Shown here piece after piece: positions 43,653 to 52,513 of a DNA stretch of 64,000 nt (its first letter is position 1; every line of letters begins with the position of its first letter). The notes beneath the pieces were generated by a model, which saw nothing but the letters and a program-made list of their open reading frames with translations, had not been told where the DNA came from and made no database searches. The translations under genes were made by a program, and so were the position numbers. Source of the stretch: Mesorhizobium sp. B2-1-1 (GTDB lineage Bacteria > Pseudomonadota > Alphaproteobacteria > Rhizobiales > Rhizobiaceae); the NCBI RefSeq assembly GCF_006442975.2, contig NZ_CP083954.1, positions 3,355,501 to 3,419,500 of the forward strand, read 5' to 3'.

Positions 43653-44534
43653 TCAGGCGGAGATTCCGGCTGCCCGGGCGCGTGCCAGAAGCCGCTCGGC
43701 CAGCCGCAGATGCGGCCGGTCATACATCTTGCCGTCGATGCCGACGACGCCGGGATTTCCCGCCGCCTGGAATGCCGCGACAATTGCCGCCGACTGTTGC
43801 ACCGCTTCCACCGAGGGCGTGAAGGCGGCGTTTATGACCGGCACCTGATCAGGGTGGATCGCCATCTTGCCGGTGAAGCCGTCACGTTCGGCCTCCCTGC
43901 ATTCGGCCTCGAAGGCCGCCATATCGCGGAAATTCGGGAAGACGGTGTCGATCGCCGCGACTTCCGCCGCGCCGGCGGCGAGAATGGTCATGGCGCGAGC
44001 GAAGCGGAATATTTCGGTGTAACGGCCATGTTGGTCGCGGGTGGTGCGCGCTCCGATCGCCGCCGACAGGTCTTCCGCGCCCCAGGTCAGCCCGGCAAGT
44101 CGCGCGCTTGCCCCGGCGTAGCTCGCCGCCGCCAGCACGGCCGCCGGTGTTTCGGTAATGATCGGCAGGATTTTTGTCGCGCCGTCGGCCAAGCCGTTCT
44201 CCGCTTCGCGCAGCCTGAGCTTTGCCGAGAGGTGCTGGACATCCTGGCCGCCAGCCGATTTGGGCAGCATGACGCCGTCGGGTTTTGCCGGGATAAGCGC
44301 CGCAAGATCGTCGTCCGTCAATCCCGTCGAAAGGTCGTTGACCCTGACGTAGATTGCCGACCTTGTTTTCGCCCTGTGGCTGGCGATGAAGCGCGCCGCG
44401 GTCATTCGCGCCGATGCCTTGTTTTGGGGCGCCACCGAATCCTCGAGGTCGACAATGACCACGTCTGCGCCGGCGCCAAAGCCCTTCTCCAGCTTCCTCT
44501 CGGAATCGCCGGGAACGAACAGCAGCGAACGCAT
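43653..44534 (-). CDS. CitE-like CoA ester lyase (HpcH/HpaI family)
   Basis: 293 aa TIM-barrel lyase. Family motifs are RSLLFVPGDSERKLEKG, VVIVDLEDSVAP (metal Asp/Glu), VMLPKSAGGQDV, PIITETPAAVL and LTWGAEDLSAAIGARTTRD. It would split a beta-hydroxyacyl-CoA such as malyl-CoA, beta-methylmalyl-CoA or citramalyl-CoA. The start ATG 44534 overlaps the MaoC stop (TGATG). A co-translated hydratase and lyase suggest consecutive steps on an enoyl-CoA. Confidence 0.86.
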   Translation of the reverse strand: MRSLLFVPGDSERKLEKGFGAGADVVIVDLEDSVAPQNKASARMTAARFIASHRAKTRSAIYVRVNDLSTGLTDDDLAALIPAKPDGVMLPKSAGGQDVQHLSAKLRLREAENGLADGATKILPIITETPAAVLAAASYAGASARLAGLTWGAEDLSAAIGARTTRDQHGRYTEIFRFARAMTILAAGAAEVAAIDTVFPNFRDMAAFEAECREAERDGFTGKMAIHPDQVPVINAAFTPSVEAVQQSAAIVAAFQAAGNPGVVGIDGKMYDRPHLRLAERLLARARAAGISA

Positions 44535-44986
44535 CAGGCTACCTTCTTCAGCATCATGGCCTGTCTCGTGCATTTGGCGACGAGGTCGCCGTTCTGGTTA
44601 TAGGCCCGATGTTCGAACTCGACGATGCCGCGATCGGGCTTCGACCTGGATTCGCGCACCGAGACGACAGTGGTCTCGACGCGGATGGTGTCGCCATGGA
44701 AGACCGGATGCGGAAACACCGTTTCCTTCATGCCGAGATTGGCGACCGTCGTACCAACGGTGATGTCGTTAACCGAAATGCCGATCATCAGGCCGAGCGT
44801 GAACAGCGAGTTGACCAGCGGCTTGCCCCATTCGCTCCTGGCGGCGAAATCGAAGTCGATATGCAGCGGCTGCGGGTTCAGCGTCATCACCGAGAACAGC
44901 ATGTTGTCGCTTTCGGTGACAGTCTTGCGCAGCGTGTGCTGGAAGACATGGCCGACGACGAACTCCTCGAGATAAAGCCCAGCCAT
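44534..44986 (-). CDS. MaoC-family enoyl-CoA hydratase-like protein
   Basis: 150 aa single hot-dog domain. VTESDNMLFSVMTLNPQPLHIDFDFA carries the hydratase-type Asp and His (N-x-x-P-x-H-x-D), and FHGDTIRVETTVVSVRESRSKPDRGIVEFEHRAYNQ is the normal second half. ATG 44986 follows GCGGAGGAGAATGAA. It would hydrate an enoyl-CoA to a beta-hydroxyacyl-CoA for the lyase encoded next. No matching CoA-transferase lies in the window. Confidence 0.85.
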   Translation of the reverse strand: MAGLYLEEFVVGHVFQHTLRKTVTESDNMLFSVMTLNPQPLHIDFDFAARSEWGKPLVNSLFTLGLMIGISVNDITVGTTVANLGMKETVFPHPVFHGDTIRVETTVVSVRESRSKPDRGIVEFEHRAYNQNGDLVAKCTRQAMMLKKVA

Positions 44987-45137
44987 TTCATTCTCCTCCG
45001 CTGCTGGACGGTTGATAGGCGCTGCATCCAGCGCTCGCAAGCCAGTTAACGAACATGGTGAACGCTTCATAAACCAATTCGGCCTAACGTCCGGCACGGG
45101 GTCGGAAACCTTCCGGCAAGGGGCGTAAGCAGGCGGT

Positions 45138-46262
45138 ATGGTTGTTGTCTCGCATTTCCTGAAATGGATCTACACGGCCAGGGTGTCGGAGCGCGCCGCG
45201 GCGGCAAGCGCGCTCGCCCGCGCCTATGTCGACGCGGAATTGCCGTTCGAGGATCGCTGCGCCGCCGAGGCGGCGCTGACCTTGCTGCTCGACGACGCAT
45301 CGTCGAAGGTACGGCTGGCGATGGCCGAGGCGCTGTCCATGAGCCATCACGCACCGCCCCAGATCATCAGCGCGCTTGCTTCCGACCAGCCGGAAGTCGC
45401 CGGCGTCGTGCTGACGCGATCGCCACTGCTTACCGACGCAGACCTGATCGATCGCGTGGCTTCAGGTCCGAAGGCGACGCAAAAACTGATCGCCGATCGG
45501 CCATTGGTCTCGATGGCGCTGTCGGCGGCTATCGCAGAGATCGGCGAGGCGGAGGCCTGCGCCGTGCTTTTGGCCAACAGCGGGGCCGATGTCGCTTCGT
45601 TGAGTTTTCGCCGCATGGCCGAGCGCCACGGCCATCTGCCGCTGGTGCGCGAGGCGCTTATATCGGATTCACGCCTGCCCGCCGACTGCCGGCACATGCT
45701 GCTCGTCAAGCTCGGTGAGATGCTCAAGACCTCGCCGCTGGTCATGGCCTTGATGGGAGCCGCCCGGGCCGACCGCGTCATGCGCGACGCCTGCGTTAAG
45801 GCCTGCGTGACGCTGATCGAGAGCACGCGCCAGGAAGAGCATGCAGCACTGATCGAGCATCTCAGGCTGCGCGGCGATCTCACCGCGAGCTTCCTCATCC
45901 GCACCATCGCGCATGGCAAGGTCGACTTCTTCGGCTCGGCGCTGGTCGCGCTCAGCCAGCAGTCCGCCCAAAGAGTGAGGGCGCTGCTGGCCGGCGGACA
46001 CGACGTGGCCTTGCAGGCGCTGTTCCGCAGTGCCGGCCTGGCTGCCGCCACGCACGCGGTCATCTTGCGCGCGCTGAAAATCTGGCGAGAGGTCGCCAAC
46101 GGCAAGCGCGTCGCCGGCGTGCAGGAAGTCAGCTGGCTGATGCTGAAGGAATTGGGCGGACAGTCCGCGGAAGGCGATCTCGCCGCGCTGATCAAGTCGA
46201 TCCATCTCGCTGCGTTGCGTGAAAATGCGCGCGGCCATGCGCTGGCGATCGCAGCCGCTTAG
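45138..46262 (+). CDS. DUF2336-domain protein (HEAT-like repeats)
   Basis: 374 aa, all helical. The N-terminal AAAASALARAYVDAELPFEDRCAAEAALTLLLDD and DASSKVRLAMAEALSMSHHAPPQIISALASDQPEVAGVVLTRSPLLTDADLIDRVA follow the DUF2336 pattern of repeated paired helices. The domain is common in alphaproteobacteria and its role is unknown. No catalytic site is evident; a protein-protein scaffold is a fair guess. It diverges from the MaoC gene. Confidence 0.8.
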   Translation: MVVVSHFLKWIYTARVSERAAAASALARAYVDAELPFEDRCAAEAALTLLLDDASSKVRLAMAEALSMSHHAPPQIISALASDQPEVAGVVLTRSPLLTDADLIDRVASGPKATQKLIADRPLVSMALSAAIAEIGEAEACAVLLANSGADVASLSFRRMAERHGHLPLVREALISDSRLPADCRHMLLVKLGEMLKTSPLVMALMGAARADRVMRDACVKACVTLIESTRQEEHAALIEHLRLRGDLTASFLIRTIAHGKVDFFGSALVALSQQSAQRVRALLAGGHDVALQALFRSAGLAAATHAVILRALKIWREVANGKRVAGVQEVSWLMLKELGGQSAEGDLAALIKSIHLAALRENARGHALAIAAA

Positions 46263-46326
46263 CCCCTTTGGGCGGGCTTGATGCCATTGCGTTGTCGGCG
46301 CAAAAGAATGGTATTATGTTTCGCGC

Positions 46327-46665
46327 ATGAGCCACTCGTCCTCAAAGCATCTTCCGGTGCCGATCGAGATCAGGCCGCTGATCGATGAAATCAGGATCCG
46401 CATGAATCCCGATTCTATTTGGCTGTTTGGAAGCCGAGCACGCGGCGACAATCGACCTGACAGCGACTGGGATATCCTCGTGGCTTTGCCAGATGATGCC
46501 AGACCAGAACTTCTCGACCCACTCATTGGCTGGACCATTCAGCACGAAATCGGAATTCCGGCGACAATCCTTTCCACGACATCGGGCGCTTTGGCTGCAA
46601 GTTGGGATTCGCGAAATACGATCGCGTATGACATCGCTCGGGACGGACGTCGATTAGATGTCTGA
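46327..46665 (+). CDS. MNT-type nucleotidyltransferase (HEPN partner)
   Basis: 112 aa. The minimal nucleotidyltransferase motif GSRARGDNRPDSDWDILV (GS-x(10)-DxD, residues about 36-53) with the later Asp/Glu residues marks the MNT domain. In MNT/HEPN pairs the MNT protein usually neutralises the HEPN toxin by adenylylating it (general knowledge). It starts 10 bases after TATTATGTTTC, an AT-rich stretch unlike the surroundings. The stop overlaps the HEPN start by 8 bases. Base use is more AT-rich than in the neighbours. Confidence 0.82.
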   Translation: MSHSSSKHLPVPIEIRPLIDEIRIRMNPDSIWLFGSRARGDNRPDSDWDILVALPDDARPELLDPLIGWTIQHEIGIPATILSTTSGALAASWDSRNTIAYDIARDGRRLDV

Positions 46666-47116
46666 TCAGTGGACTATCGCCAGCGCGCTTCGGTTGGCGA
46701 ACGGCTGTATGAGTGATGCGCGTATTCTGGTCGCAACAGGGTCTCGCAACGCCGCTTATCTCAGCCAACAGGCCGTTGAGCAGATCATCAGGGCGCTGGC
46801 GACGTCGGAGGCCATTCACATCGAACGTCATGATGCACACCAACTCGACAAGATTCTAAGACGCTTTCCGGACGACCACGCCGAGAAAACGGCGTTGGGA
46901 TCACTCGTTTGGCTGGAGGCTTATGCCACCACTTTCAGATATACATTGCCTTCGGGCCAGATACCTCGTGCGCCTGACAGGGAAAAACTTCAGAAAGCCA
47001 TCGACGATATCGCAGCCCTTATCTCGCGGGCCGCGGGGCACTTCAAAGTCGATCTTGCCGATGATGCAAAGCCCGCCCAAGCAGTGACGCCCATGCGCAG
47101 GTCCAAACCGCGTTGA
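46658..47116 (+). CDS. HEPN-domain protein (toxin-like partner of MNT)
   Basis: 152 aa. The HEPN core has NAAYLSQQAVEQIIRALATSEAIHIERHDAHQLDKILRRF; the conserved R-x-H region appears as RHDAH. The C-terminal half contains EAYATTFRYTL. HEPN proteins of such pairs are often RNases. ATG 46658 overlaps the MNT stop, so the genes are co-translated. No toxicity can be deduced from sequence. It is convergent with the efflux gene, 7 bases away. Confidence 0.8.
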   Translation: MSDQWTIASALRLANGCMSDARILVATGSRNAAYLSQQAVEQIIRALATSEAIHIERHDAHQLDKILRRFPDDHAEKTALGSLVWLEAYATTFRYTLPSGQIPRAPDREKLQKAIDDIAALISRAAGHFKVDLADDAKPAQAVTPMRRSKPR

Positions 47117-47123
47117 GGTTCGC

Positions 47124-49190
47124 CTAAGCTCTGCCCCTGGAAAAAAAATCCGGAAAATCCTCCATCGCCGCCGCGATAATCCGTAGTGACGCCGCGATCT
47201 GGAGCATTTCACCAGTGGCGTTTCGCTGGGCGATGCCGGCGGCATACTGCCGGGCGACGGCAATGGTGGATGTCTGCGGATCGCCCGGGGCGCGGAAGAG
47301 CAGTTCGCGTGCCAGTCCACGCAGGAAGTTGGCGATCGAAAGCGTCGTCTCGGCCGGAACGGCGTGCGCCTGCTGTGCGCCACGCAGCCGCAGGACCTCC
47401 AGACCGACGGTGACGGCGGCGACACTGCCGCCCAGAACCGCTTCACCCTTCCTGCCGCTGGTCTGCACCAGCGGCATCAATTGGTTGATGCGGTCATAGG
47501 CGAGGCTCTCGAAGGCCGAACGCCTCGGCACGCGCTCGTGCAGGCAAAGCCGCGCCAGATCCTCGCGCATGGCCCGCACGATGCGGTGCGCCGCGAGCCA
47601 TGGGTCGGCGGGCAGCACGATGATGAAGACGCCGATTGCCAAAAGGATGCCGACCAGGATCGAGGCCGAGCCGGCGAAGAACGGGCCCGGGTCGTAGGTC
47701 ATCGCCTGGTGCGGGCTGAGGAAAGCAAGAAAATTGATGGCGAAGGCCGTCGCCACGCCGACATAGCGGGGATTGGCCATGGCGAGCGCCGCCGGCACCA
47801 GGATCGGTACGACGAACAGCATGAACCAGCCGAAACCAGGAAAAACGGGAAGCGCGATCTGGCCGACGAGAAAGGCAAAGGGCAGAGCCAACAGCGTTCC
47901 CTGGAAGAACCCCCAGGCTACCCGCACCGGATCGGGGCGGGCGGCAAACAAGCTCGACACGACGGCAACCAGAATGACCGTGCCGGCGGCTTCCGACCAT
48001 CTCGTCGTCAGCCAGAAAGCGGCGACCAGCAGCGTTGCAAGCGCGGCGCGGACCGCGTTGCGGCTCGCCCCGTGATAATCGCGATGTACCACCAGCGCCG
48101 GGGGCCTGCGTTCGCGTGAAGGCCGCGCGACGGGCGCACGCAAGGCATCGAGGCCGCGCAGCGCCTGTTTCAGCGCTTCGGCAAAATCGGCGGCGATGGT
48201 GAGCCGGGTGACGGTGCCGACCCTGTCGTCGTCCTGGTCAGCCAAGGCCTCGGGCATTTGCGTCGCTTTGGCGCCGATCGCGTCGAGCCGTGCCAGCCAG
48301 GGCGCCGTGTCGTCGAGCGCGCCCGGCGTCGCCGCCATTTCAGTGACGAGGGCTTGCAGCTCCGAGCGCACCGGAATGAGCGCCGCGTTCTTCGGTGCGG
48401 CGTGTGAATGCAGCGCGCGGGCCGCGGACAGGGCTGAAAGCAGTTGTCCGATGGTGCGCCGGACCGGATGGGCGCGCGGCGCGAAGCTCGGGGCCTCCAG
48501 CCTGGCATAGGCGCGCATCTCGGCGAGCGTCTGGGTGTCAGCGACCAGCTTCCGGTGCAGGCCGGAAAGCATTGCCGTGTCGCCACCGGAAAAGGCGCCG
48601 CCGGCATAGGTGGCAAGGTCGAGAATGCTGCGCTTCAGCCGCGAGATGATGGCCTCGCTGGCCAATTTGGGCAGGATCAGCCGACTGGTCAGGCCGGCGC
48701 AGACAATGCCGAGTACGATCTCGGCACAGCGCGCGACCGCGAGGTCGACGACGAGATGCGGCTGGCCAAACGCCGGCAAGCCGATGATCATCGCGGTGTA
48801 GCCGGCCAGCGCCGCTCCGTAAGCTTCCGGGTTGCGCAGCAGCGACGACACGAAGGTGCAAATGCCGATCCATAGGGCAAGCACCGTCACCAGCACCCAG
48901 GGATTCGTGCCGAAGACAGTGGTGATGGCAATTGCGGCAGCACCGCCCGCCAGCGTGCCGAGCAACCGATAAAAGCCTTTCGCCAACACCATGCCGGCGA
49001 CCGGCTGGGCAACGATGAACACCGTCATCATCGCCCATTGCGGGTGATCGAGCTTGAGGGCGTAGGCGGCCATAAGCGCGATCAGGCCGGCCGAGACCGT
49101 GCGCAAGGCGAAGATCCAGTCCGACCGGGTCGGCTGTGTCAGCCCGGCAAGAGCCGCTTCGAAATAGTCTTTCAGCCGTTGCCAGCTCAC
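47124..49190 (-). CDS. FUSC-family inner-membrane protein (aromatic-acid efflux type)
   Basis: 688 aa. Two blocks of about six hydrophobic segments (residues about 25-180 and about 370-520) separated by a cytoplasmic helical region is the FUSC layout of AaeB, YccS and related efflux proteins. The start is GTG 49190 behind GCGGAGACGCGC. AaeB-like proteins export p-hydroxybenzoate and need an AaeA partner, which is absent here, so the YccS-like subgroup is also possible. It is 38 bases downstream of parE on the same strand. Confidence 0.83.
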   Translation of the reverse strand: MSWQRLKDYFEAALAGLTQPTRSDWIFALRTVSAGLIALMAAYALKLDHPQWAMMTVFIVAQPVAGMVLAKGFYRLLGTLAGGAAAIAITTVFGTNPWVLVTVLALWIGICTFVSSLLRNPEAYGAALAGYTAMIIGLPAFGQPHLVVDLAVARCAEIVLGIVCAGLTSRLILPKLASEAIISRLKRSILDLATYAGGAFSGGDTAMLSGLHRKLVADTQTLAEMRAYARLEAPSFAPRAHPVRRTIGQLLSALSAARALHSHAAPKNAALIPVRSELQALVTEMAATPGALDDTAPWLARLDAIGAKATQMPEALADQDDDRVGTVTRLTIAADFAEALKQALRGLDALRAPVARPSRERRPPALVVHRDYHGASRNAVRAALATLLVAAFWLTTRWSEAAGTVILVAVVSSLFAARPDPVRVAWGFFQGTLLALPFAFLVGQIALPVFPGFGWFMLFVVPILVPAALAMANPRYVGVATAFAINFLAFLSPHQAMTYDPGPFFAGSASILVGILLAIGVFIIVLPADPWLAAHRIVRAMREDLARLCLHERVPRRSAFESLAYDRINQLMPLVQTSGRKGEAVLGGSVAAVTVGLEVLRLRGAQQAHAVPAETTLSIANFLRGLARELLFRAPGDPQTSTIAVARQYAAGIAQRNATGEMLQIAASLRIIAAAMEDFPDFFSRGRA

Positions 49191-49228
49191 ACGCGCGTCT
49201 CCGCAAGCCTTGATCGACCGGCCTGCGC

Positions 49229-51289
49229 TCAGATATCCAGCACTTCCGTTTCCGCGAATTCGGCGCGTTCCTGGATGAACCGGAAACGAGCCTCCGGCTT
49301 GGTGCCCATCAGCGCATCGATCGCGTCCTTGGTGGCGGCCTCGGCATCGATCACATCGACCCGGAGCAGCGTACGCTTCCTCGGGTCCATTGTGGTCTCC
49401 TTGAGCTGCGCGGCCATCATTTCGCCCAGGCCCTTGAAGCGACCGATCTCGACCTTGCCGCGCCCGGTGAACTCGGTGCGCAGCAATTCGTCCTTGTGCG
49501 CGTCGTCACGCGCATAAGCGACCTTGCCGCCCTGCCGGATCGAGTAGAGCGGCGGCACCGCCAGATAGAGATGTCCGCCGCGAACCAGGTTCGGCATCTC
49601 CTGGTAGAAGAAGGTGATCAGCAGCGAGGCGATGTGAGCGCCGTCGACGTCGGCGTCGGTCATGATGATGACGCGGTCGTAGCGAAGATCCTCGTCGCGG
49701 TATTTCGACCGCGTGCCGCAACCAAGCGCCTGGATCAGATCGGAAATCTGCTGGTTGGCGGCCAGCTTGTCGTTGCCGGCGCTGGCGACGTTGAGAATCT
49801 TGCCGCGCAGCGGCAGCACCGCCTGGCTGGCGCGGTCGCGCGCCTGCTTGGCAGAGCCGCCGGCCGAATCGCCTTCGACGATGAAGAGTTCGGCGCCGGC
49901 GGCCGCATTCTGCGTGCAATCGGCAAGCTTGCCCGGCAGGCGCAGCTTGCGCACCGCACTCTTGCGCGACACTTCCTTTTCCTGGCGGCGTCGTACCCGC
50001 TCGTCGGCGCGTGCGATAACCCATTCGAGCAGCTTCGACGCTTCCTGCGGATTGTCGGCCAGCCAATGGTCGAACGGGTCGCGGATCGCCGTCTCGACTA
50101 TGCGGATCGCCTCGATCGTCGCCAGCCTGTCCTTGGTCTGGCCGACGAATTCAGGCTCGCGGATGAACACCGACAGCATGCCCGCCGCCGAGATCATGAC
50201 ATCCTCCGACGTGACGATCGAGGCGCGCTTGTTGCCGACGAGGTCGGCATAGGCGCGCAGGCCGCGCGTCAAGACGTTGCGGAAGCCGGCCTCGTGGGTG
50301 CCACCTTCGCCGGTCGGGATGGTGTTGCAGTAGGAGTTGATGAAGCCGTCGCCGCCGAACCAGGTCACTGCCCATTCCAGCGAGCCATGGCCGCCTTGCC
50401 TGTCGCTCTTGCCGGCGAAGATTTCGCGCGTCACCTGGAATTCGTCGCCAAGCGACGCTTTCAGATAGTCCTTGAGGCCGCCGGGAAAATGGAATTCGGC
50501 CTTGGCCGGAGTGGTGTCCTTTTCCTTGATCAGGGAGGGATCGCAGGTCCAGCGGATTTCGACGCCGCCGAACAGATAGGCTTTCGAGCGCGTCATGCGG
50601 TAGAGCCGCGCCGGTTCGAACGCGGCGCCCTTGCCGAAGATCTGCTCGTCGGGGTGGAAACGGGTCCTGGTGCCGCGCCGGTTGTGAACTTCGCCAAGAT
50701 GCTCGAGGCCGCTGACCGGAATGCCGCGCGAGAAGCGCTGCCGGTAAAGTTGCCGTCCGCGCGCGACTTCGACTTCGAGATGATCCGACAGCGCATTGAC
50801 CACGGAGACGCCGACGCCGTGCAGGCCGCCCGAGGTTTCATAGACCTTGCTATCGAACTTACCGCCCGAATGCAGCGTCGTCATGATCACTTCGAGCGCC
50901 GGCTTCTTGAACTTCGGATGCGGATCGACGGGAATGCCGCGGCCATTGTCGGTGACGGTGAGAAAGCCGTCAGCCGAAAGCTCGACATCGATGAATGTGG
51001 CATGGCCGGCAACCGCCTCGTCCATCGAGTTGTCGATGACCTCGGCGAACAGATGGTGCATGGCCTTGTCGTCGGTGCCGCCAATATACATGCCCGGACG
51101 GCGCCGCACCGGCTCCAGGCCTTCGAGTACCTCGATATCGGCGGCGCTGTAGCCCTCTGAGCCGTCACGAGACGCCGCCGCCGGACGCTTGGCTGCCGCC
51201 TGCACCAGCGGATCGGCCGGACGCGCCGGTGTGCGAACCGGTTGCGGCTGCTTCTCCAGATTGCCGAAAAGATCGTTGTTGTCGTCCAT
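49229..51289 (-). CDS. parE: DNA topoisomerase IV subunit B
   Basis: 686 aa. GHKL ATPase motifs: EVIDNSMDEAVAGHA, VTDNGRGIPV and YETSGGLHGVGVSVVNALS; transducer domain; Toprim domain with IVEGDSAGGSAKQARDR, and PLRGKILNVASAG, ending in IMTDADVDGAHI; C-terminal FKGLGEMMAAQLKETTMDPR. The first 45 residues are a flexible leader (DLFGNLEKQPQP). ATG 51289 gives the usual N-terminus; ATG 51298 is another option. ParC lies elsewhere. It diverges from the pilus operon across 235 bases. Confidence 0.93.
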   Translation of the reverse strand: MDDNNDLFGNLEKQPQPVRTPARPADPLVQAAAKRPAAASRDGSEGYSAADIEVLEGLEPVRRRPGMYIGGTDDKAMHHLFAEVIDNSMDEAVAGHATFIDVELSADGFLTVTDNGRGIPVDPHPKFKKPALEVIMTTLHSGGKFDSKVYETSGGLHGVGVSVVNALSDHLEVEVARGRQLYRQRFSRGIPVSGLEHLGEVHNRRGTRTRFHPDEQIFGKGAAFEPARLYRMTRSKAYLFGGVEIRWTCDPSLIKEKDTTPAKAEFHFPGGLKDYLKASLGDEFQVTREIFAGKSDRQGGHGSLEWAVTWFGGDGFINSYCNTIPTGEGGTHEAGFRNVLTRGLRAYADLVGNKRASIVTSEDVMISAAGMLSVFIREPEFVGQTKDRLATIEAIRIVETAIRDPFDHWLADNPQEASKLLEWVIARADERVRRRQEKEVSRKSAVRKLRLPGKLADCTQNAAAGAELFIVEGDSAGGSAKQARDRASQAVLPLRGKILNVASAGNDKLAANQQISDLIQALGCGTRSKYRDEDLRYDRVIIMTDADVDGAHIASLLITFFYQEMPNLVRGGHLYLAVPPLYSIRQGGKVAYARDDAHKDELLRTEFTGRGKVEIGRFKGLGEMMAAQLKETTMDPRKRTLLRVDVIDAEAATKDAIDALMGTKPEARFRFIQERAEFAETEVLDI

Positions 51290-51524
51290 GCCTGCCATAG
51301 AGCCCAAGCTGCGAATCACCCGCCGATACTGCCACGCTTTTCAGCGCCAAGCGACGGAGGTTCCTGTTACGTTCGGGGATTAACCCCCTCTTATCCTAAA
51401 ACCATTCGATAACCAAGCCGGCGGAAATCAGGCGGATAGCCAGCGAGAAGATTCCTGATTCTTTAACAATGCCGCCTAGCGTGAGCCAACATAACAAGAA
51501 ACTACGGGCATCAGGGGTTTGGGC

Positions 51525-52451
51525 GTGAGGGGCAAGGCCATAACGATGATCGGCATCGCCGCCGTTTTCGGCGCGATCTCGATCTTTGCCGCGGATTTCT
51601 GGGTCAAGCGCCAGGCCAGGGCCGACGCCGAGGAGAAAACCGCGTCGATCGCGGCGCCCGCCGCGCCGACGGTCGAATTCAAGACCATCGTGGTGGCGAA
51701 TGCACCGTTGCGGTACGGCATGGATCTCGACCGCGCGAAACTCAGCGAAATTCCGTGGCCGCAGGATTCGCTGCCGCAGGGCGCCTTCGCCACCATCGAT
51801 GGACTGCTCGGGGACGGCAACCGCGTGGTGCTGTCGCCGATCGAGGTCAACGAACCGGTGCTGCTTACAAAGCTGTCCGGCCCGAATGGCCGCGCCACGC
51901 TCTCCAACATGCTGACGCCCGGCATGCGGGCCGTCACCATCCGCACCGACGAGATCGCGGGCGTCGGCGGCTTCGTCACGCCGGGCGACCGGGTCGATGT
52001 CGTGCTGACGCGCGATGCCGGCGAAATCCAGGAAGTGGCCAAGAATGCGCAAGGCGCCGCCGGTTCGACCATCACCTCAGAGATCGTCGTTGCCGACGCG
52101 AAGGTGCTGAGCGTCGGGCAGGGCGCCGACGAGCGCCAAACGACGCCGCAGGTGGCCAATTCCATAACCATCGAGGTGACCACCGAAGGCGCGCAGAAAG
52201 TGGCGCTGGCCCGCACTGTCGGCACGCTGTCGCTGTCGCTTCGCTCCGCCAGCGAGGGCGGCGAGGGCAAGGACGGTGTCACCACCATCTCCTCCTTTGG
52301 CGGATCGGTGGCGGGCAAGGCGCAGGCCGCGGCCGGCTCGCTGTTCGACGCCATGGCAAAGGAGCCTGAGAAGCCGAAATTCAAGACGGTCATCGTGACG
52401 CGTGGAACGACGGCCGAGGAATATCAGGTTCCTGCGCGGGACCAGAAATAG
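51525..52451 (+). CDS. cpaB: Flp pilus assembly protein CpaB (RcpC)
   Basis: 308 aa. N-terminal anchor (AITMIGIAAVFGAISIFAA), then an SAF-domain region (LRYGMDLDRAKLSEIPWP) and the RcpC/CpaB part GMRAVTIRTDEIAGVGGFVTPGDRVDVVLTR. It guides the pilus through the periplasm. GTG 51525 is chosen because AGGGG lies 7 bases before; TTG 51519 is too near. The 3' end reads through a 33-base near-repeat that continues past the TAG. It is the first gene of the operon. The prepilin peptidase CpaA and a pilin gene, usually next to it, are not visible here. Confidence 0.9.
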   Translation: MRGKAITMIGIAAVFGAISIFAADFWVKRQARADAEEKTASIAAPAAPTVEFKTIVVANAPLRYGMDLDRAKLSEIPWPQDSLPQGAFATIDGLLGDGNRVVLSPIEVNEPVLLTKLSGPNGRATLSNMLTPGMRAVTIRTDEIAGVGGFVTPGDRVDVVLTRDAGEIQEVAKNAQGAAGSTITSEIVVADAKVLSVGQGADERQTTPQVANSITIEVTTEGAQKVALARTVGTLSLSLRSASEGGEGKDGVTTISSFGGSVAGKAQAAAGSLFDAMAKEPEKPKFKTVIVTRGTTAEEYQVPARDQK

Positions 52452-52483
52452 GAATATCAGGTTCCTGAGTGGAACCAGAGCAG
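52418..52483. repeat. Two-copy 33-base tandem repeat across the cpaB stop
   Basis: GGAATATCAGGTTCCTG opens both copies (52418 and 52451) and is followed by a related 16 bases (GG-ACCAGAA type). The first copy encodes the end of CpaB and the second is noncoding, ending near the cpaC leader. Each copy also contains a small palindrome, GGAATATCAGGTTCC. Confidence 0.75.
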
Positions 52484-52513
52484 GACCGGTGGGGACCGGA
52501 CGGGACGGGAACA

